A stretch of DNA of 64,000 bases from Ornithinimicrobium tianjinense (GCF_014636495.1 NZ_BMEM01000001.1:716016-780015), one strand, 5' to 3'; positions 25,852 through 34,749 are shown, counted from the stretch's first letter. A program made the numbers and translations. The notes: generated by a model from the letters alone, not told the origin.

Positions 25852-27111
25852 ATGAATACCTGGCGTGACTACGACTGGGTGGGCCTGCTGGAGAAGGTAG
25901 GCATCGCCCTCGTCATCCTCATCGTCACCTGGATCGTCGCCCGCGCCGTGCGGTGGGCGATCACCAAGCTCGTGGGCAGGGTCAGATTCCTGCAGCGCGA
26001 GTCGCACGACGGTGAGTCGCTCGGGGAAGCCATCGGATCGATCGCATCGTTGCTGGTGTGGTTGTTCGGCCTGATCGCGGTGCTCCAGGTGTTCGCCCTG
26101 GACCGCGTCCTCGCGCCGATCCAGGGGATGCTCGGCAGCATCCTCACCTACGTCCCGAACATCATCGGCGCCGGCTTCGTCTTCTTCATCGGCTTCGTCA
26201 TCGCCAAGATCGTGCGCCAGATCACCGAGACGGCTCTCGACTCGGCCGGTCTGGACCGGGCGGTCGCGCGGCTCAACGAGCGCGCCGCCACCGAGGGTCT
26301 CACCGACGCTCCCGGCGCCCCCGGCGCCGCGACCTCGACGGGCGCGCCGGTCACCACCGGCACGGCGACCGGCACCTCCACCCGGCTGTCGACGATCCTG
26401 GCCAACCTGCTCTTCGCGGTCATCCTCATCGTCGTCGCGATCGCCTCGCTGCAGATCCTGGGCATCTCGGCGATCTCCGAACCGGCCGAGAGCATGCTCA
26501 CCACGATCCTCGACGCGATCCCGCGCATCATCGCGGCGGCGCTGCTGCTGGGGCTGGGCTACGTCATCGCCCGGTTCGCCGGCCAGCTGCTCGAGTCGAC
26601 CCTGCGCGGGCTCGGCGCGGACCGCACCATCGCCGGTCTCGGCATCGTCCCCGAGGGCCGCAGCGCGTCGGCGATCATCGCCCGGATCGCCCAGCTCGCC
26701 ATCCTGCTGTTCTTCGCGGTCATGGCCGCGCAGCTGCTCAGCTTCCCGGCGATCACCAACATCCTGGAGGAGATCCTCAGCCTGGGTGGCCGGGTGCTCT
26801 TCGGCGGTGCGATCATCGCCGCCGGCGTGATCATCGCGGGCCTGCTGCGCCGCACGATCGGCACCGGCACGGCCGGCAACGTCATCTACTGGTCCACCAC
26901 CGCGCTGTTCGTGGCCATGGGCCTGAAGTACATGGGCATCGCCGACTCGATCATCAACCTCGCCTTCGGTGCGGTCGTCGTCGGTGCCGCGGCCGCCGCC
27001 GCCCTGGCCTACGGCCTCGGCGGGCGCGAGGCGGCCGCCCGGTCGCTGAACAAGATGGAGGCCAAGGTGGACACCAGCACCGACCCGGTGCCCCGCGGCC
27101 CCCAGGTCTGA
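25852..27111 (+). CDS. Mechanosensitive ion channel-like membrane protein (CmpX/TM_helix type)
   Basis: A 419-residue protein with about ten hydrophobic helices and repeated TM_helix (CmpX-like) units: GMLGSILTYVPNIIGAGFVFFIGFVIAKI in the first half and TILDAIPRIIAAALLLGLGYVIARF in the second. It lacks the large soluble vestibule of classical MscS. A linker of about 30 Thr/Ala/Gly/Pro residues (112-150 region) separates the halves. Ribosome site GAAGGAGAG precedes ATG 25852, and TAGGGT at 25793 may be its -10. A role in osmotic or envelope stress is likely by family. Confidence 0.85.
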   Translation: MNTWRDYDWVGLLEKVGIALVILIVTWIVARAVRWAITKLVGRVRFLQRESHDGESLGEAIGSIASLLVWLFGLIAVLQVFALDRVLAPIQGMLGSILTYVPNIIGAGFVFFIGFVIAKIVRQITETALDSAGLDRAVARLNERAATEGLTDAPGAPGAATSTGAPVTTGTATGTSTRLSTILANLLFAVILIVVAIASLQILGISAISEPAESMLTTILDAIPRIIAAALLLGLGYVIARFAGQLLESTLRGLGADRTIAGLGIVPEGRSASAIIARIAQLAILLFFAVMAAQLLSFPAITNILEEILSLGGRVLFGGAIIAAGVIIAGLLRRTIGTGTAGNVIYWSTTALFVAMGLKYMGIADSIINLAFGAVVVGAAAAAALAYGLGGREAAARSLNKMEAKVDTSTDPVPRGPQV

Positions 27112-27132
27112 CCGGTCTGACCGGTCTGACCC
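27106..27132 (+). repeat. 9-bp triplication giving three in-frame stops
   Basis: GTCTGACCG-type units repeat three times at the end of the channel gene, placing TGA at 27109, 27118 and 27127 in the same frame. Confidence 0.8.
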
Positions 27133-27156
27133 AGGGGTGACAGCCGCCCCCACCTG

Positions 27157-27189
27157 AGGACGCCCCCGGACCTCGTCCGGGGGCGTCCT
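27157..27189 (+). terminator. Strong hairpin after the channel gene
   Basis: A perfect 15-bp stem (27157-27171 with 27175-27189) with a CTC loop, made mostly of G:C pairs. Confidence 0.85.
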
Positions 27190-27233
27190 CCTGCCCGGTG
27201 CCCGATCCGCAATCCCTGCGAGGCTCCCGGTCG

Positions 27234-27239
27234 TACCCT
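27234..27239 (+). promoter_or_regulatory. -10 element (TACCCT) of the ECF sigma gene
   Basis: TACCCT ends 5 bases before GTG 27245, suggesting a leaderless start for the redox module. Confidence 0.5.
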
Positions 27240-27244
27240 CAGAC

Positions 27245-27820
27245 GTGGCCTCCGTCTCCCGTGCCGACCGCGCGGCCGACGCTGCTCTCCTCGCCGGGCT
27301 GGCCCTGGACGACCCGGCGGTCTCGGCGGCGTTCGTCCGGCGCTTCCAGGCGCCGGTCTTCGGCCTGGCCGTCGGGATCACCCGTGACCCGGCCCTGGCC
27401 GAGGACGTCTCGCAGGAGGTCTTCGTGCGCGCCTGGCGCGCCGCCTCGGGGTATGACGTGCGCCGCGCCTCGGTCCTCACCTGGCTCCTCACCATCACCC
27501 GCAACGCCGCGATCGACGCCGTCCGGGCGCGGCGCAGCACACCGACGGAGGACGACATCCTTGACCAGCTCGTGCACGAGACCACCGTCGCCGCCCCCGA
27601 CCTGCAGGAGAGCGCGGTGCACCGGCTGGAGACGGAGCAGGCGGTGCGACGCCTGCACGAGCTGGCCCCGGAGCAGGCCCGCGCGGTCGTGCTCGCGGTG
27701 CTCGGCGGCTGCACGGCGGCGGAGGTCGGGGAGCGGGAGGGGATCCCGCTGGGGACCGCCAAGACGCGCATCCGGACCGGACTCCGCAGGCTCCGCGCAG
27801 CGATGGAGGTGGACCGATGA
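27245..27820 (+). CDS. ECF RNA polymerase sigma factor (SigK/RpoE-like)
   Basis: A 191-residue ECF sigma factor. Sigma-2 has GITRDPALAEDVSQEVFVRAWRAASGYD and SVLTWLLTITRNAAIDAVRARRS; sigma-4 has LHELAPEQARAVVLAVLGGCTAAEVGEREGIPLGTAKTRIRTGLRRLR. It overlaps the anti-sigma gene by four bases (ATGA). It heads a five-gene module with a cupredoxin and a molybdoenzyme, so it probably controls a periplasmic redox response. Confidence 0.94.
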   Translation: MASVSRADRAADAALLAGLALDDPAVSAAFVRRFQAPVFGLAVGITRDPALAEDVSQEVFVRAWRAASGYDVRRASVLTWLLTITRNAAIDAVRARRSTPTEDDILDQLVHETTVAAPDLQESAVHRLETEQAVRRLHELAPEQARAVVLAVLGGCTAAEVGEREGIPLGTAKTRIRTGLRRLRAAMEVDR

Positions 27821-28536
27821 GCGGATGGCAGCGTCCCGACGTGGTCGAGACCGTGCACCCGGAGGAGGACCAGCTGGTCGAGCTGGCGCTGGGTCAGGTC
27901 CCCGAGCCCGCTCGCGGCGAGCTGACCGACCACCTGGCGGTCTGCGGCAGCTGCCGCCGTCACTATGACGACCTGGCGGGCGCCGTGGACCTCGTCCTGC
28001 CCGCCGTCCCGCGGGTCGCCCCTCCCGCCGCCTTCCTCACCGGCGTGCTCGACCGGCTGGAGGCGGAGCGAGCCTCGCTGCAGACCAGCTCCACCGCTGG
28101 CTCCTCCTCGTCCAGCTCCACCGCCACCACCACCACCACCGCGCGGCCCACCCGCAGGCACCTGCTCTGGGCGGCAGCCGCCGGCGTGCTGGGGCTGGCC
28201 GCAGGGGCAGGGGCGACGGCCTCGTTCCTGCGCGACGGGGACGAGCCGAACCCGTGGGTCGCACCGCTCATGGCGGGGGAGGCGCACGTGGGCAGCGTGT
28301 CGCGCAGCTATGCCGCCGACGGCTCGATGCTCGTCGTCGACCTCAGCCTGGCCCGGACCGAGGGGAGATGGACGTGCCGGCTGATGATGGCCGACGGCAC
28401 CTCCGAGGACGTGGGCACCTGGCGGCTGGCCGAGGGCTCCCCGCGGTCCTGGATCGTCAGGGACCCCGGTCCGACCCTCGAGGCGGTCGAGCTCGTCCGC
28501 GCCGACGGGACGGTCTGGGCCCGAGCGCAGCTGTGA
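27817..28536 (+). CDS. Zinc-finger anti-sigma factor
   Basis: A 239-residue membrane anti-sigma factor. The cytoplasmic N-terminus carries the ZAS motif HLAVCGSC (His-x3-Cys-x2-Cys, near residue 42-49) for holding the sigma factor. A low-complexity Ser/Thr linker at about 90-108 leads to one transmembrane helix at about 117-138. The outer domain (RskA-like, from HVGSVSRSYAADGSMLVVDLS) ends in AQL. It should sense an envelope or redox signal and release the sigma factor encoded just upstream. Confidence 0.92.
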   Translation: MSGWQRPDVVETVHPEEDQLVELALGQVPEPARGELTDHLAVCGSCRRHYDDLAGAVDLVLPAVPRVAPPAAFLTGVLDRLEAERASLQTSSTAGSSSSSSTATTTTTARPTRRHLLWAAAAGVLGLAAGAGATASFLRDGDEPNPWVAPLMAGEAHVGSVSRSYAADGSMLVVDLSLARTEGRWTCRLMMADGTSEDVGTWRLAEGSPRSWIVRDPGPTLEAVELVRADGTVWARAQL

Positions 28537-28572
28537 GGCAATCCGGACCGGGCGTGGCGACGTAGTACTCAC

Positions 28573-29049
28573 ATGGACAGCTCCCAGGGCCACCACTTCC
28601 TCAGGCACGCGGTCGGCCTGGCCCTCACGGTCGGGCTCCTCAGCTCCTGCGGGGGCGGTGGTGGTGACGACGGTGCCGACGACGGCGGCTACGGCGCGCC
28701 GGCCTCGACGGCCGCGGGCCCGACCACCGACCAGGCGACCGACCAGGCGACCGACGACGCCACCGACGAGGCCACCGACGACGACATGGCGGCACCCGTG
28801 ACCGTCGTCATCTCCGACTTCGCCTACGACGTCCCGGACGCCGTCGCACCCGGTGCCGAGATCACGGTGCGCAACGACGACAACGTCGGCCACACGGTCA
28901 CCTCGGACGACGACGGCGCGACCTTCGACGTCGCGGTCGGACCGGGCGAGGAGGTCACGTTCACCGCGCCGGACGAGCCGGGTGACTACGACTTCTTCTG
29001 CCGTCCTCACCCGAACATGACCGCCACGCTCGTCGTGGAGGAGGGCTGA
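28573..29049 (+). CDS. Cupredoxin (plastocyanin-like) lipoprotein
   Basis: A 158-residue exported copper protein. Residues 1-25 form a signal peptide with lipobox LLSSC, followed by a Gly/Asp-rich linker and five imperfect ATDxATD repeats (about residues 52-70). The cupredoxin domain has type 1 copper ligands in NVGHTV (His) and FFCRPHPNM (Cys, His, Met). It is likely an outer-face electron carrier, perhaps for the molybdoenzyme encoded downstream. TAGTAC just before the ATG is a weak possible -10. Confidence 0.9.
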   Translation: MDSSQGHHFLRHAVGLALTVGLLSSCGGGGGDDGADDGGYGAPASTAAGPTTDQATDQATDDATDEATDDDMAAPVTVVISDFAYDVPDAVAPGAEITVRNDDNVGHTVTSDDDGATFDVAVGPGEEVTFTAPDEPGDYDFFCRPHPNMTATLVVEEG

Positions 29050-29050
29050 G

Positions 29051-29514
29051 ATGACCACCGCCACCCGCACGACCGCGTCGTCCCGCACCACCGAGCTGGT
29101 GATCAGGGCCGTCGTCGTCCTCGGCCTGGCCGCCGACGCCTACATCCACCTCACGATGGCTCCCGTCATGGACCTCGCCGCCCCAGGTGGCATCGGAGCC
29201 GGCAACCTCTTCCGCATCCAGGGCGGGGTCGCCGCCGCGGCAGCCCTGCTGGTCCTCGCCCTGCCCCGGAGGTGGACCTACCTCGTCGCCGTCCTCGTGG
29301 GTCTGTCCGCACTCGTCCCGGTCCTGCTCTACCACTTCGTCGACGTGCCCCCGATCGGCCCGATCCCGCGCATGTACGACCCGCTCTGGTCCCCCGAGAA
29401 GTCGTCAGCACCGTCGGTGAGGCGCTCGCGGTGGGCTTCGGCCTGTGGGGCGCTCGCCTGGTCGCCCACCCGGCGCGGCACGGGGCCGGTGTGTCGGAGC
29501 GCCACCAGCCGTGA
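29051..29514 (+). pseudogene. Small membrane protein gene with a one-base frameshift
   Basis: The frame from ATG 29051 encodes a four-helix membrane protein (LVIRAVVVLGLAADAYIHLTMAPVMD, YLVAVLVGLSALVPVLLYHF). At about 29400 it meets a one-base loss. Restoring one G turns SPEKSSAP into SPEKVVSTVGEALAVGFGLWGARL, which adds the last helix and stops at 29512-29514 in a GTGA overlap with the next gene, exactly as expected for the intact form. The family is unnamed, but it recurs beside ECF/cupredoxin genes in actinobacteria as far as I recall. It could be a real mutation or a base-calling error. Confidence 0.75.
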
Positions 29515-31067
29515 CCCGTCCCCGCCTGCTCGACGCGCTGTGCGGCGTGGCCGCAGGAGCCGTCACCCTCGGCGCCGCCGAGCTGCTCGCCGCGCTCTGG
29601 ACGCAGTGGCTCGGCTCGGTCGGCACGCCCTCCCCGTTGCTCGCGGTCGGCGGGGCCTTCGTCGACCGCACGCCTCCGTGGCTCAAGGACTGGGCCGTGG
29701 CCACCTTCGGCACGGCCGACAAGCTCGCGCTCGGCGTCGGTATGGCGCTCGCGCTCGCCCTGGTCTGCGCCCTGCTCGGCCTCCTTGCGGCCCGACGGCG
29801 CGGCCCGGGGCTGAGCCTCTTCGTCCTGGTCGGGATGGTCGGCGGCGCCGCCGTCCTGTCCCGCCCCGGTGCGGCACCGCTCGACGTGGTGCCGACGCTC
29901 GTCGGGGTGCTCGCGGGGACGTGGGTCCTGTCCTGGCTGCTGGCCACAGGGGGGCCGTCCCCACGGGACACCGCTTCCTCTCCGGCCGGCCCGGACGGAC
30001 TCTCGCGACGGGGGCTGCTCACCTCGGCCGGCGCACTGACGGCACTGGGTGTCCTCGGCGTCGTGGCCGGGCAGGCGTTGTCCGGGGTCGCCCGCGGGGC
30101 CCGCGCGGCCGCCCGTGCCATCACGCTCCCGGTCCCCACCCGGAAGGTGAGCGTCCCCGCCGGTGCCGCGAGCGACGTGGCCGGCCACTCGCCATACCTG
30201 ACCCCCAACGCCGAGTTCTACCGGATCGACACCGCGCTGCGCGTGCCGAGGGTGGACCCCGCCGAGTGGCGGCTGAGGGTCACCGGGCTCGTGGAGCGCG
30301 AGATCGAGATCTCCTGGGAGGACCTGCTCGCGGAGGAGCACGTCGAGGCCCTCGTCACCCTCACCTGCGTCAGCAACGAGGTCGGCGGGGACCTGGTGGG
30401 CAACGCCCGCTGGCAGGGCTGGCCCGTCCGTGAGCTCCTCGCGCGCGCAGGGGTGCGGCCCGAGGCGGACATGGTGCTGTCGCGCAGCGTCGACGCGTGG
30501 ACGGCGGGGACACCGCTGGAGGTCCTCACCGACGACCGGGACGCGCTCATCGCGGTGGCCATGAACGGTGAGCCGCTGCCGCCCGAGCACGGCTTCCCGG
30601 CGCGGCTGGTCGTGCCGGGGCTCTACGGCTACGTGTCGGCGACCAAGTGGGTCACCGAGCTCAAGGTCACCCGGTTCGACGCCGACGAGGGCTACTGGAC
30701 GCCGCGCGGCTGGTCGGCGCTCGGCCCGGTCAAGACCGCGTCGCGGATCGACGTGCCGCGCCCGGGCGCCGCTCTCGGGGCGGGCGAGGTGGTCGTGGCC
30801 GGGGTGGCCTGGGCCCAGCACCGGGGGGTCTCGGCCGTCGAGGTGCAGGTCGACGGGGGCCCGTGGTCGCGGGCCGAGCTGCTCGAGGAGCCCAGCGTGG
30901 ACGCGTGGCGGCTCTGGCGCTGGACCTGGCCGGACGCGGCGCCGGGCGAGCACGTGCTGCGGGTGCGTGCCACGGACGCCACGGGCGCGCAGCAGGTCGA
31001 GCAGCCCGCCCCGCCCGCGCCCGACGGTGCCACGGGGTGGCACCAGGTGCGGGTCAGCGTGAGCTGA
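29511..31067 (+). CDS. Membrane-bound sulfite oxidase-like molybdopterin oxidoreductase
   Basis: A 518-residue protein starting at GTG 29511. Residues 1-150 hold about four transmembrane helices. A twin-arginine sequence LSRRGLLTSAGAL (near 164-176) precedes a further hydrophobic stretch, as in Tat substrates. The catalytic domain follows with the molybdenum-ligating Cys near 286 (LTCVSNEVGG), then RLVVPGLYGYVSATKWV and a C-terminal Mo-co dimerisation domain (GVAWAQHRGVSAVEVQVDGGPW). It probably oxidises a sulfur or other small compound outside the membrane; substrate unknown. Its 3' end overlaps the convergent MFS gene. Confidence 0.9.
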   Translation: MTRPRLLDALCGVAAGAVTLGAAELLAALWTQWLGSVGTPSPLLAVGGAFVDRTPPWLKDWAVATFGTADKLALGVGMALALALVCALLGLLAARRRGPGLSLFVLVGMVGGAAVLSRPGAAPLDVVPTLVGVLAGTWVLSWLLATGGPSPRDTASSPAGPDGLSRRGLLTSAGALTALGVLGVVAGQALSGVARGARAAARAITLPVPTRKVSVPAGAASDVAGHSPYLTPNAEFYRIDTALRVPRVDPAEWRLRVTGLVEREIEISWEDLLAEEHVEALVTLTCVSNEVGGDLVGNARWQGWPVRELLARAGVRPEADMVLSRSVDAWTAGTPLEVLTDDRDALIAVAMNGEPLPPEHGFPARLVVPGLYGYVSATKWVTELKVTRFDADEGYWTPRGWSALGPVKTASRIDVPRPGAALGAGEVVVAGVAWAQHRGVSAVEVQVDGGPWSRAELLEEPSVDAWRLWRWTWPDAAPGEHVLRVRATDATGAQQVEQPAPPAPDGATGWHQVRVSVS

Positions 31068-32364
31068 CGAGCTCCCGGGCCGCGTCGCCGGCAGCGTCGC
31101 CGCCCGCGGCGTCCTGCGGGCCTGTCCGCACGGCGGCTGCCGACCCCGGGCGGGCGTGCGCGCGTCGCACAGGCGCCGCTGCCGCGAGCGCGAGCCCGAG
31201 CGCGAGCACCGTGGCGCCCACGGTCACCGCGAAGGCGGGCCGATGACCGCCGAGGTCGGCGAGGCGTCCGGCGAGGGCGGCGCCGACGGCATACCCCGTC
31301 CCGGTCGCGGCGGCGAGCAGCGTCATGGCGGCCCCGAGCCGGCGCGCGGGCGTGAGTCGCTCGGCGAGGGTGAAGGTGGTGATCATCGTCGGCGCGACCG
31401 CGAAGCCGAGGCCGAGGAGGGCGACCGCGAGGGTGCCCAGACCGTCCACCGCGAGCAGCGGGACGGCCAGCACCACGAGGGCGAGGGTGAACCAGCGCAG
31501 CCGGGTGGGGTAGCCGACGCGCTCGGGCACCGCGACCACCGCGAGCCCGGCGAGCACGCTGCCGACTCCGAGGAGCCCGTGCAGCAGCCCGGTGAGACCC
31601 GGCTGACCCGCCTGGGTGGCCAGCACGGACGTGCCCGTCTGCACCGAGCCGAAGAGCATCCCGAGCGTCAGCTGGGTCGCCGCCAGGATCAGGAGCGCCG
31701 GGGTGAGCAGCCGGTCCCGGCCGGCCGTGGAACTGGGGGCCCGGCCGACGAGAGAGCTCGTGGGGTGCACCGCGAACCACGTGCCGAATGCCCCGAGCAG
31801 CACGGCCGCGACCACCAGCGAGGTCACCGGAGCGGCCACCGCGGCGATGACGCCGACGAGCGCCGGGCCGAGCACGAAGGAGGCCTCGTCGGCCGCGCCC
31901 TCGTAGGAGAACGCCGCGTCCATCACCCGCGGGTCGTGCGCGCGGGACGCGCGGCTGATCGGCCGCCACCGCACGCGTGCCATCGTGCCGACCTGGGGCA
32001 CGAAGGCCCCGCCGAGCGCGGCCACGACCGGCAGCGGCCACCATGCCGACCCGGCCTCGTGGGTCCCGGTGAGGAGGGCCAGCACGGCCAGGCCGAGGGT
32101 GCCGAGCACGCTCTGGACGAGCAGGACCGGACGCTGACCGAGCCGGTCGCTCAGGGCACCGGCCAGCGGGGCGCCGACCGCGTTGGCCACCGCGAGCGCA
32201 CCGGCGGTCACACCTCCGGCGGCGTAGGAGCCGGTCGCGGCGGACACCGCGAGGAGGCTGGCGATCTGCGACATCGCCAGGGGGATGCGCCCCAGGAAGG
32301 CGACGGCGACGTAGAGGGGCCCGGTGAGGGCGAAGAGCTGTCGGTAGGACTGGACGGGAGACAC
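31054..32364 (-). CDS. Major facilitator superfamily transporter
   Basis: A 436-residue, 12-helix MFS protein starting at GTG 32364. Motif A-like GAPLAGALSDRLGQRPVLL follows helix 2. It resembles drug-efflux-type MFS members, with a polar C-terminal tail of about 35 residues. Its last five codons overlap the end of the convergent molybdoenzyme gene. TTGACA occurs upstream on the minus strand at about 32434-32439, a plausible -35, but no matching -10 is clear. Confidence 0.88.
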   Translation of the reverse strand: MSPVQSYRQLFALTGPLYVAVAFLGRIPLAMSQIASLLAVSAATGSYAAGGVTAGALAVANAVGAPLAGALSDRLGQRPVLLVQSVLGTLGLAVLALLTGTHEAGSAWWPLPVVAALGGAFVPQVGTMARVRWRPISRASRAHDPRVMDAAFSYEGAADEASFVLGPALVGVIAAVAAPVTSLVVAAVLLGAFGTWFAVHPTSSLVGRAPSSTAGRDRLLTPALLILAATQLTLGMLFGSVQTGTSVLATQAGQPGLTGLLHGLLGVGSVLAGLAVVAVPERVGYPTRLRWFTLALVVLAVPLLAVDGLGTLAVALLGLGFAVAPTMITTFTLAERLTPARRLGAAMTLLAAATGTGYAVGAALAGRLADLGGHRPAFAVTVGATVLALGLALAAAAPVRRAHARPGSAAAVRTGPQDAAGGDAAGDAARELVSSR

Positions 32365-32459
32365 GGGGTACGCCTTTCGCGCGGTCCGTCATGGACGTGC
32401 GCGCCGTCCCAGCCACCCGGCACGCGAAACCCTTGTCAACCCCTCAAGTGTACCCCGCG

Positions 32460-33938
32460 TCAGGCGATGATCCGGTCGCCGCTCACGCCCCGGCCGAGGT
32501 CCTCCAGGCGCACGCGCCCGCGGACGACGTCGTCCCACGCGGCGGCGAGCCGCCCGGCCACGCCGGCCAGCTGCGCGGCCGGCAGCGAGTAGGGCAGCCG
32601 CACCCACCCGTCCATCCCGCCGGCCGGCGCGAACGTCGGCCCCGGTGCGAGCACCACCCCGTGCCGACGGGCGGCCACGGCGAGCCGGGTGGACCCTGGC
32701 CGGGGGAGCGCGCACCACAGCGCCATCCCGCCCGTGGGCACCCGGACCCGCCAGTCGGGCAGCTGCACGGACAGCCCCTCGAGGAGGACGTCACGGCCGG
32801 CTCGAAGGCTCGCGCGCCGCTCGGCGACGATCTCGTCGTAGCGGTCGAGCAGGTGGCACAGCACGAGCTGCTCGACCACGGGCGCGCCGAGGTCGAGCCG
32901 CAGCCGGCTGGAGGCGAACTCCTCCACGCGCGAGCGCGGGACCCGCAGCCAGCCGATGCGCAGGCCGCCCCAGAACGTCTTGCTGGCGCTGCCGACCGTC
33001 ACCGCGGTCGGCAGGTGGCGGCCGAGCGGCGCAGCAGGCACCTCCTGGCCGTCCAGCGGCAGGTCGACGAGCGACTCGTCGACGACCGCGACCACGTCGT
33101 GGGCCCTGAGCACGCGGGCCACCTGGACCCGCTGCTCATCGCTCATCAGGGCGCCGGTCGGGTTGTGGAAGTCGGGGATCAGGTATGCCGTCCGCGCGCC
33201 GCTCGCGCGCAGCGCGGCAGCCAGCCCCGGGACGTCCCAGTCGTGGGTGAGGTGGTCGATGGGGTGAGGCACGACACGGGCGCCGGCGCCCTGGAGCGCG
33301 GCGACCGCGTTGGGGTAGGTCGGGCTCTCGACGAGGACCGGGGCGCGACGGCGGACGAGCGGGCCGCAGGCGGTGGCGACGGCGGCCAGGGCCCCGGCGG
33401 TCACGAGGACCTGCTCGGGGTCGGTGGGCAGGCCGCGGCGGGTGAACCTGGCGGCGATCCGCTCGCGCAGGGCGGGCAGCCCGCCCGGGTAGTAGCCGGT
33501 GCCCGGAAGGTAGGCGGGCAGGTCGGCCATCGCGCGCTCGAAGGCCTCGGTGAGCCCGGGCGGGGCGCCCTGCGCCGTGCACGTCAGGTCCGCGACGTCG
33601 GCCCCGTCGAGGCTGCTCGGCGCGAGGAGGTGGTCGACGCGTCCGCCGGGCACGTCCGGGACCCGGACCAGACTGCCCGAGCCGCGGCGGGTGACGACGT
33701 AGCCCTGGTCGCGCAGCTCGGCGTAGGCGCGGGTCACCGTGGTCCGGCTCAGGCCCACCGGGCCCGTGAGGTCGCGCTCGGAGGGCAGCCGCGTCCCCTG
33801 CGGGAGCCGCCCGTCGACGATCGCCTGCCGCAGCGCGTCGGCCAGGCGCGCGTAGGCAGGACCTTCGCCGCGGCCGGGTCCCTCGAGGTGCTGGCCGACG
33901 AGCGAGGCGACGCGGGAGGCGGTGAGCGCGAGCGGCAT
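32460..33938 (-). CDS. MocR-family regulator (GntR DNA-binding domain fused to aminotransferase)
   Basis: A 492-residue fusion protein. Residues about 15-85 are a GntR winged helix (YARLADALRQAIVDGRLPQGTRLPSERDL..SRTTVTRAYAEL), and the rest is a fold-type I aminotransferase-like domain with the PLP Lys near 320 in GSASKTFWGG. MocR proteins use PLP or amino-acid adducts as signals. ATG 33938 is chosen; the longer frame would read through the operator. It is divergent from a YczE-like gene, a known MocR partnership, and probably controls it through the palindrome between them. Confidence 0.92.
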   Translation of the reverse strand: MPLALTASRVASLVGQHLEGPGRGEGPAYARLADALRQAIVDGRLPQGTRLPSERDLTGPVGLSRTTVTRAYAELRDQGYVVTRRGSGSLVRVPDVPGGRVDHLLAPSSLDGADVADLTCTAQGAPPGLTEAFERAMADLPAYLPGTGYYPGGLPALRERIAARFTRRGLPTDPEQVLVTAGALAAVATACGPLVRRRAPVLVESPTYPNAVAALQGAGARVVPHPIDHLTHDWDVPGLAAALRASGARTAYLIPDFHNPTGALMSDEQRVQVARVLRAHDVVAVVDESLVDLPLDGQEVPAAPLGRHLPTAVTVGSASKTFWGGLRIGWLRVPRSRVEEFASSRLRLDLGAPVVEQLVLCHLLDRYDEIVAERRASLRAGRDVLLEGLSVQLPDWRVRVPTGGMALWCALPRPGSTRLAVAARRHGVVLAPGPTFAPAGGMDGWVRLPYSLPAAQLAGVAGRLAAAWDDVVRGRVRLEDLGRGVSGDRIIA

Positions 33939-33970
33939 ACCGCCAGCATGACGGAAGGTGGACTGGTCGT

Positions 33971-34011
33971 CCATAGCCACTTCGTGGCCACCGGCCACCA
34001 AGTGGCTATGG
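33971..34011. promoter_or_regulatory. 41-bp palindromic operator between mocR and yczE-like genes
   Basis: CCATAGCCACTT at 33971-33982 is the exact complement of AAGTGGCTATGG at 34000-34011. Inside, GTGGCC and GGCCAC pair again around an ACC centre. A TATGGA sequence runs outward at each end, so the site probably covers the -10 of both divergent genes. Confidence 0.75.
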
Positions 34012-34044
34012 ATCACGGGGCCAGTTGCCGCGCACAGTGGTCTC

Positions 34045-34737
34045 ATGAACGCTGTGACCATGACCGCCGAGCGGGCCCGGGCCCGCGCCGCCGACCCGCG
34101 ACGCCAGCTGACCCGCCTGGGCCCGCTGGACCAGCTGCGCGCCGGCCGGCTGGCCCGCCGGGTGCCTCAGCTGCTCGTGGGGCTCGTGCTCTACGGCGTC
34201 TCGATGGCCCTGCTCGTGCGCGGCACGCTCGGCGTCATGCCGTGGGACGTCCTGCACCAGGGCGTCGCGCGCCACCTGCCGCTCACGTTCGGGCAGGTGG
34301 TCATCGCCGTGTCGGTGGTCGTGCTGCTCCTGTGGATCCCGATCCGCCAGGCCCCCGGGCTGGGCACGATCGCCAACGCGGTGCTCATCGGCCTCGTCGT
34401 GGACCCGGCGATCGCGATGGTCCCCGAGGTGGAGGGCCTGCCGGCGCGGGCCGCCCTGGTCGTCGCCGGGCTGCTGCTCAACGGCGCGGCCACCGCGATG
34501 TACATCGGCGCCCAGCTCGGCCCCGGCCCGCGCGACGGCCTGATGACGGGCCTGGCGCGGCGGACCGGCCGCTCGATCCGGCTGGTGCGGACCTCGCTCG
34601 AGGTCGCCGTCGTGCTGCTCGGCTGGGCGCTCGGCGGCGTGCTCGGCATCGCCACGGTCGCCTACGCGCTGCTCATCGGCCCCATCACCCAGGCGATGCT
34701 GCCGTGGTTCGTGGTGCCGCTCGAGGGCGACAGCTGA
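34045..34737 (+). CDS. YczE/YyaS/YitT-family integral membrane protein
   Basis: A 230-residue protein with about five transmembrane helices. LLVGLVLYGVSMALLVRGTLGVMPWDVLHQGVA and the YIGAQLGPGPRDGLMTGL segment are hallmarks of the YczE family, which is of unknown transport function. Members are repeatedly found divergent from MocR regulators, as here. ATG 34045 is preferred since the longer frame passes through the operator. Confidence 0.88.
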   Translation: MNAVTMTAERARARAADPRRQLTRLGPLDQLRAGRLARRVPQLLVGLVLYGVSMALLVRGTLGVMPWDVLHQGVARHLPLTFGQVVIAVSVVVLLLWIPIRQAPGLGTIANAVLIGLVVDPAIAMVPEVEGLPARAALVVAGLLLNGAATAMYIGAQLGPGPRDGLMTGLARRTGRSIRLVRTSLEVAVVLLGWALGGVLGIATVAYALLIGPITQAMLPWFVVPLEGDS

Positions 34738-34749
34738 GCGGGAGCGGCA

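Noticed and set aside
29390-29410. Programmed frameshift in the small membrane protein gene
   Set aside because: No slippery heptamer, stimulatory Shine-Dalgarno or strong following hairpin is evident; a simple base loss or sequencing error is more likely.
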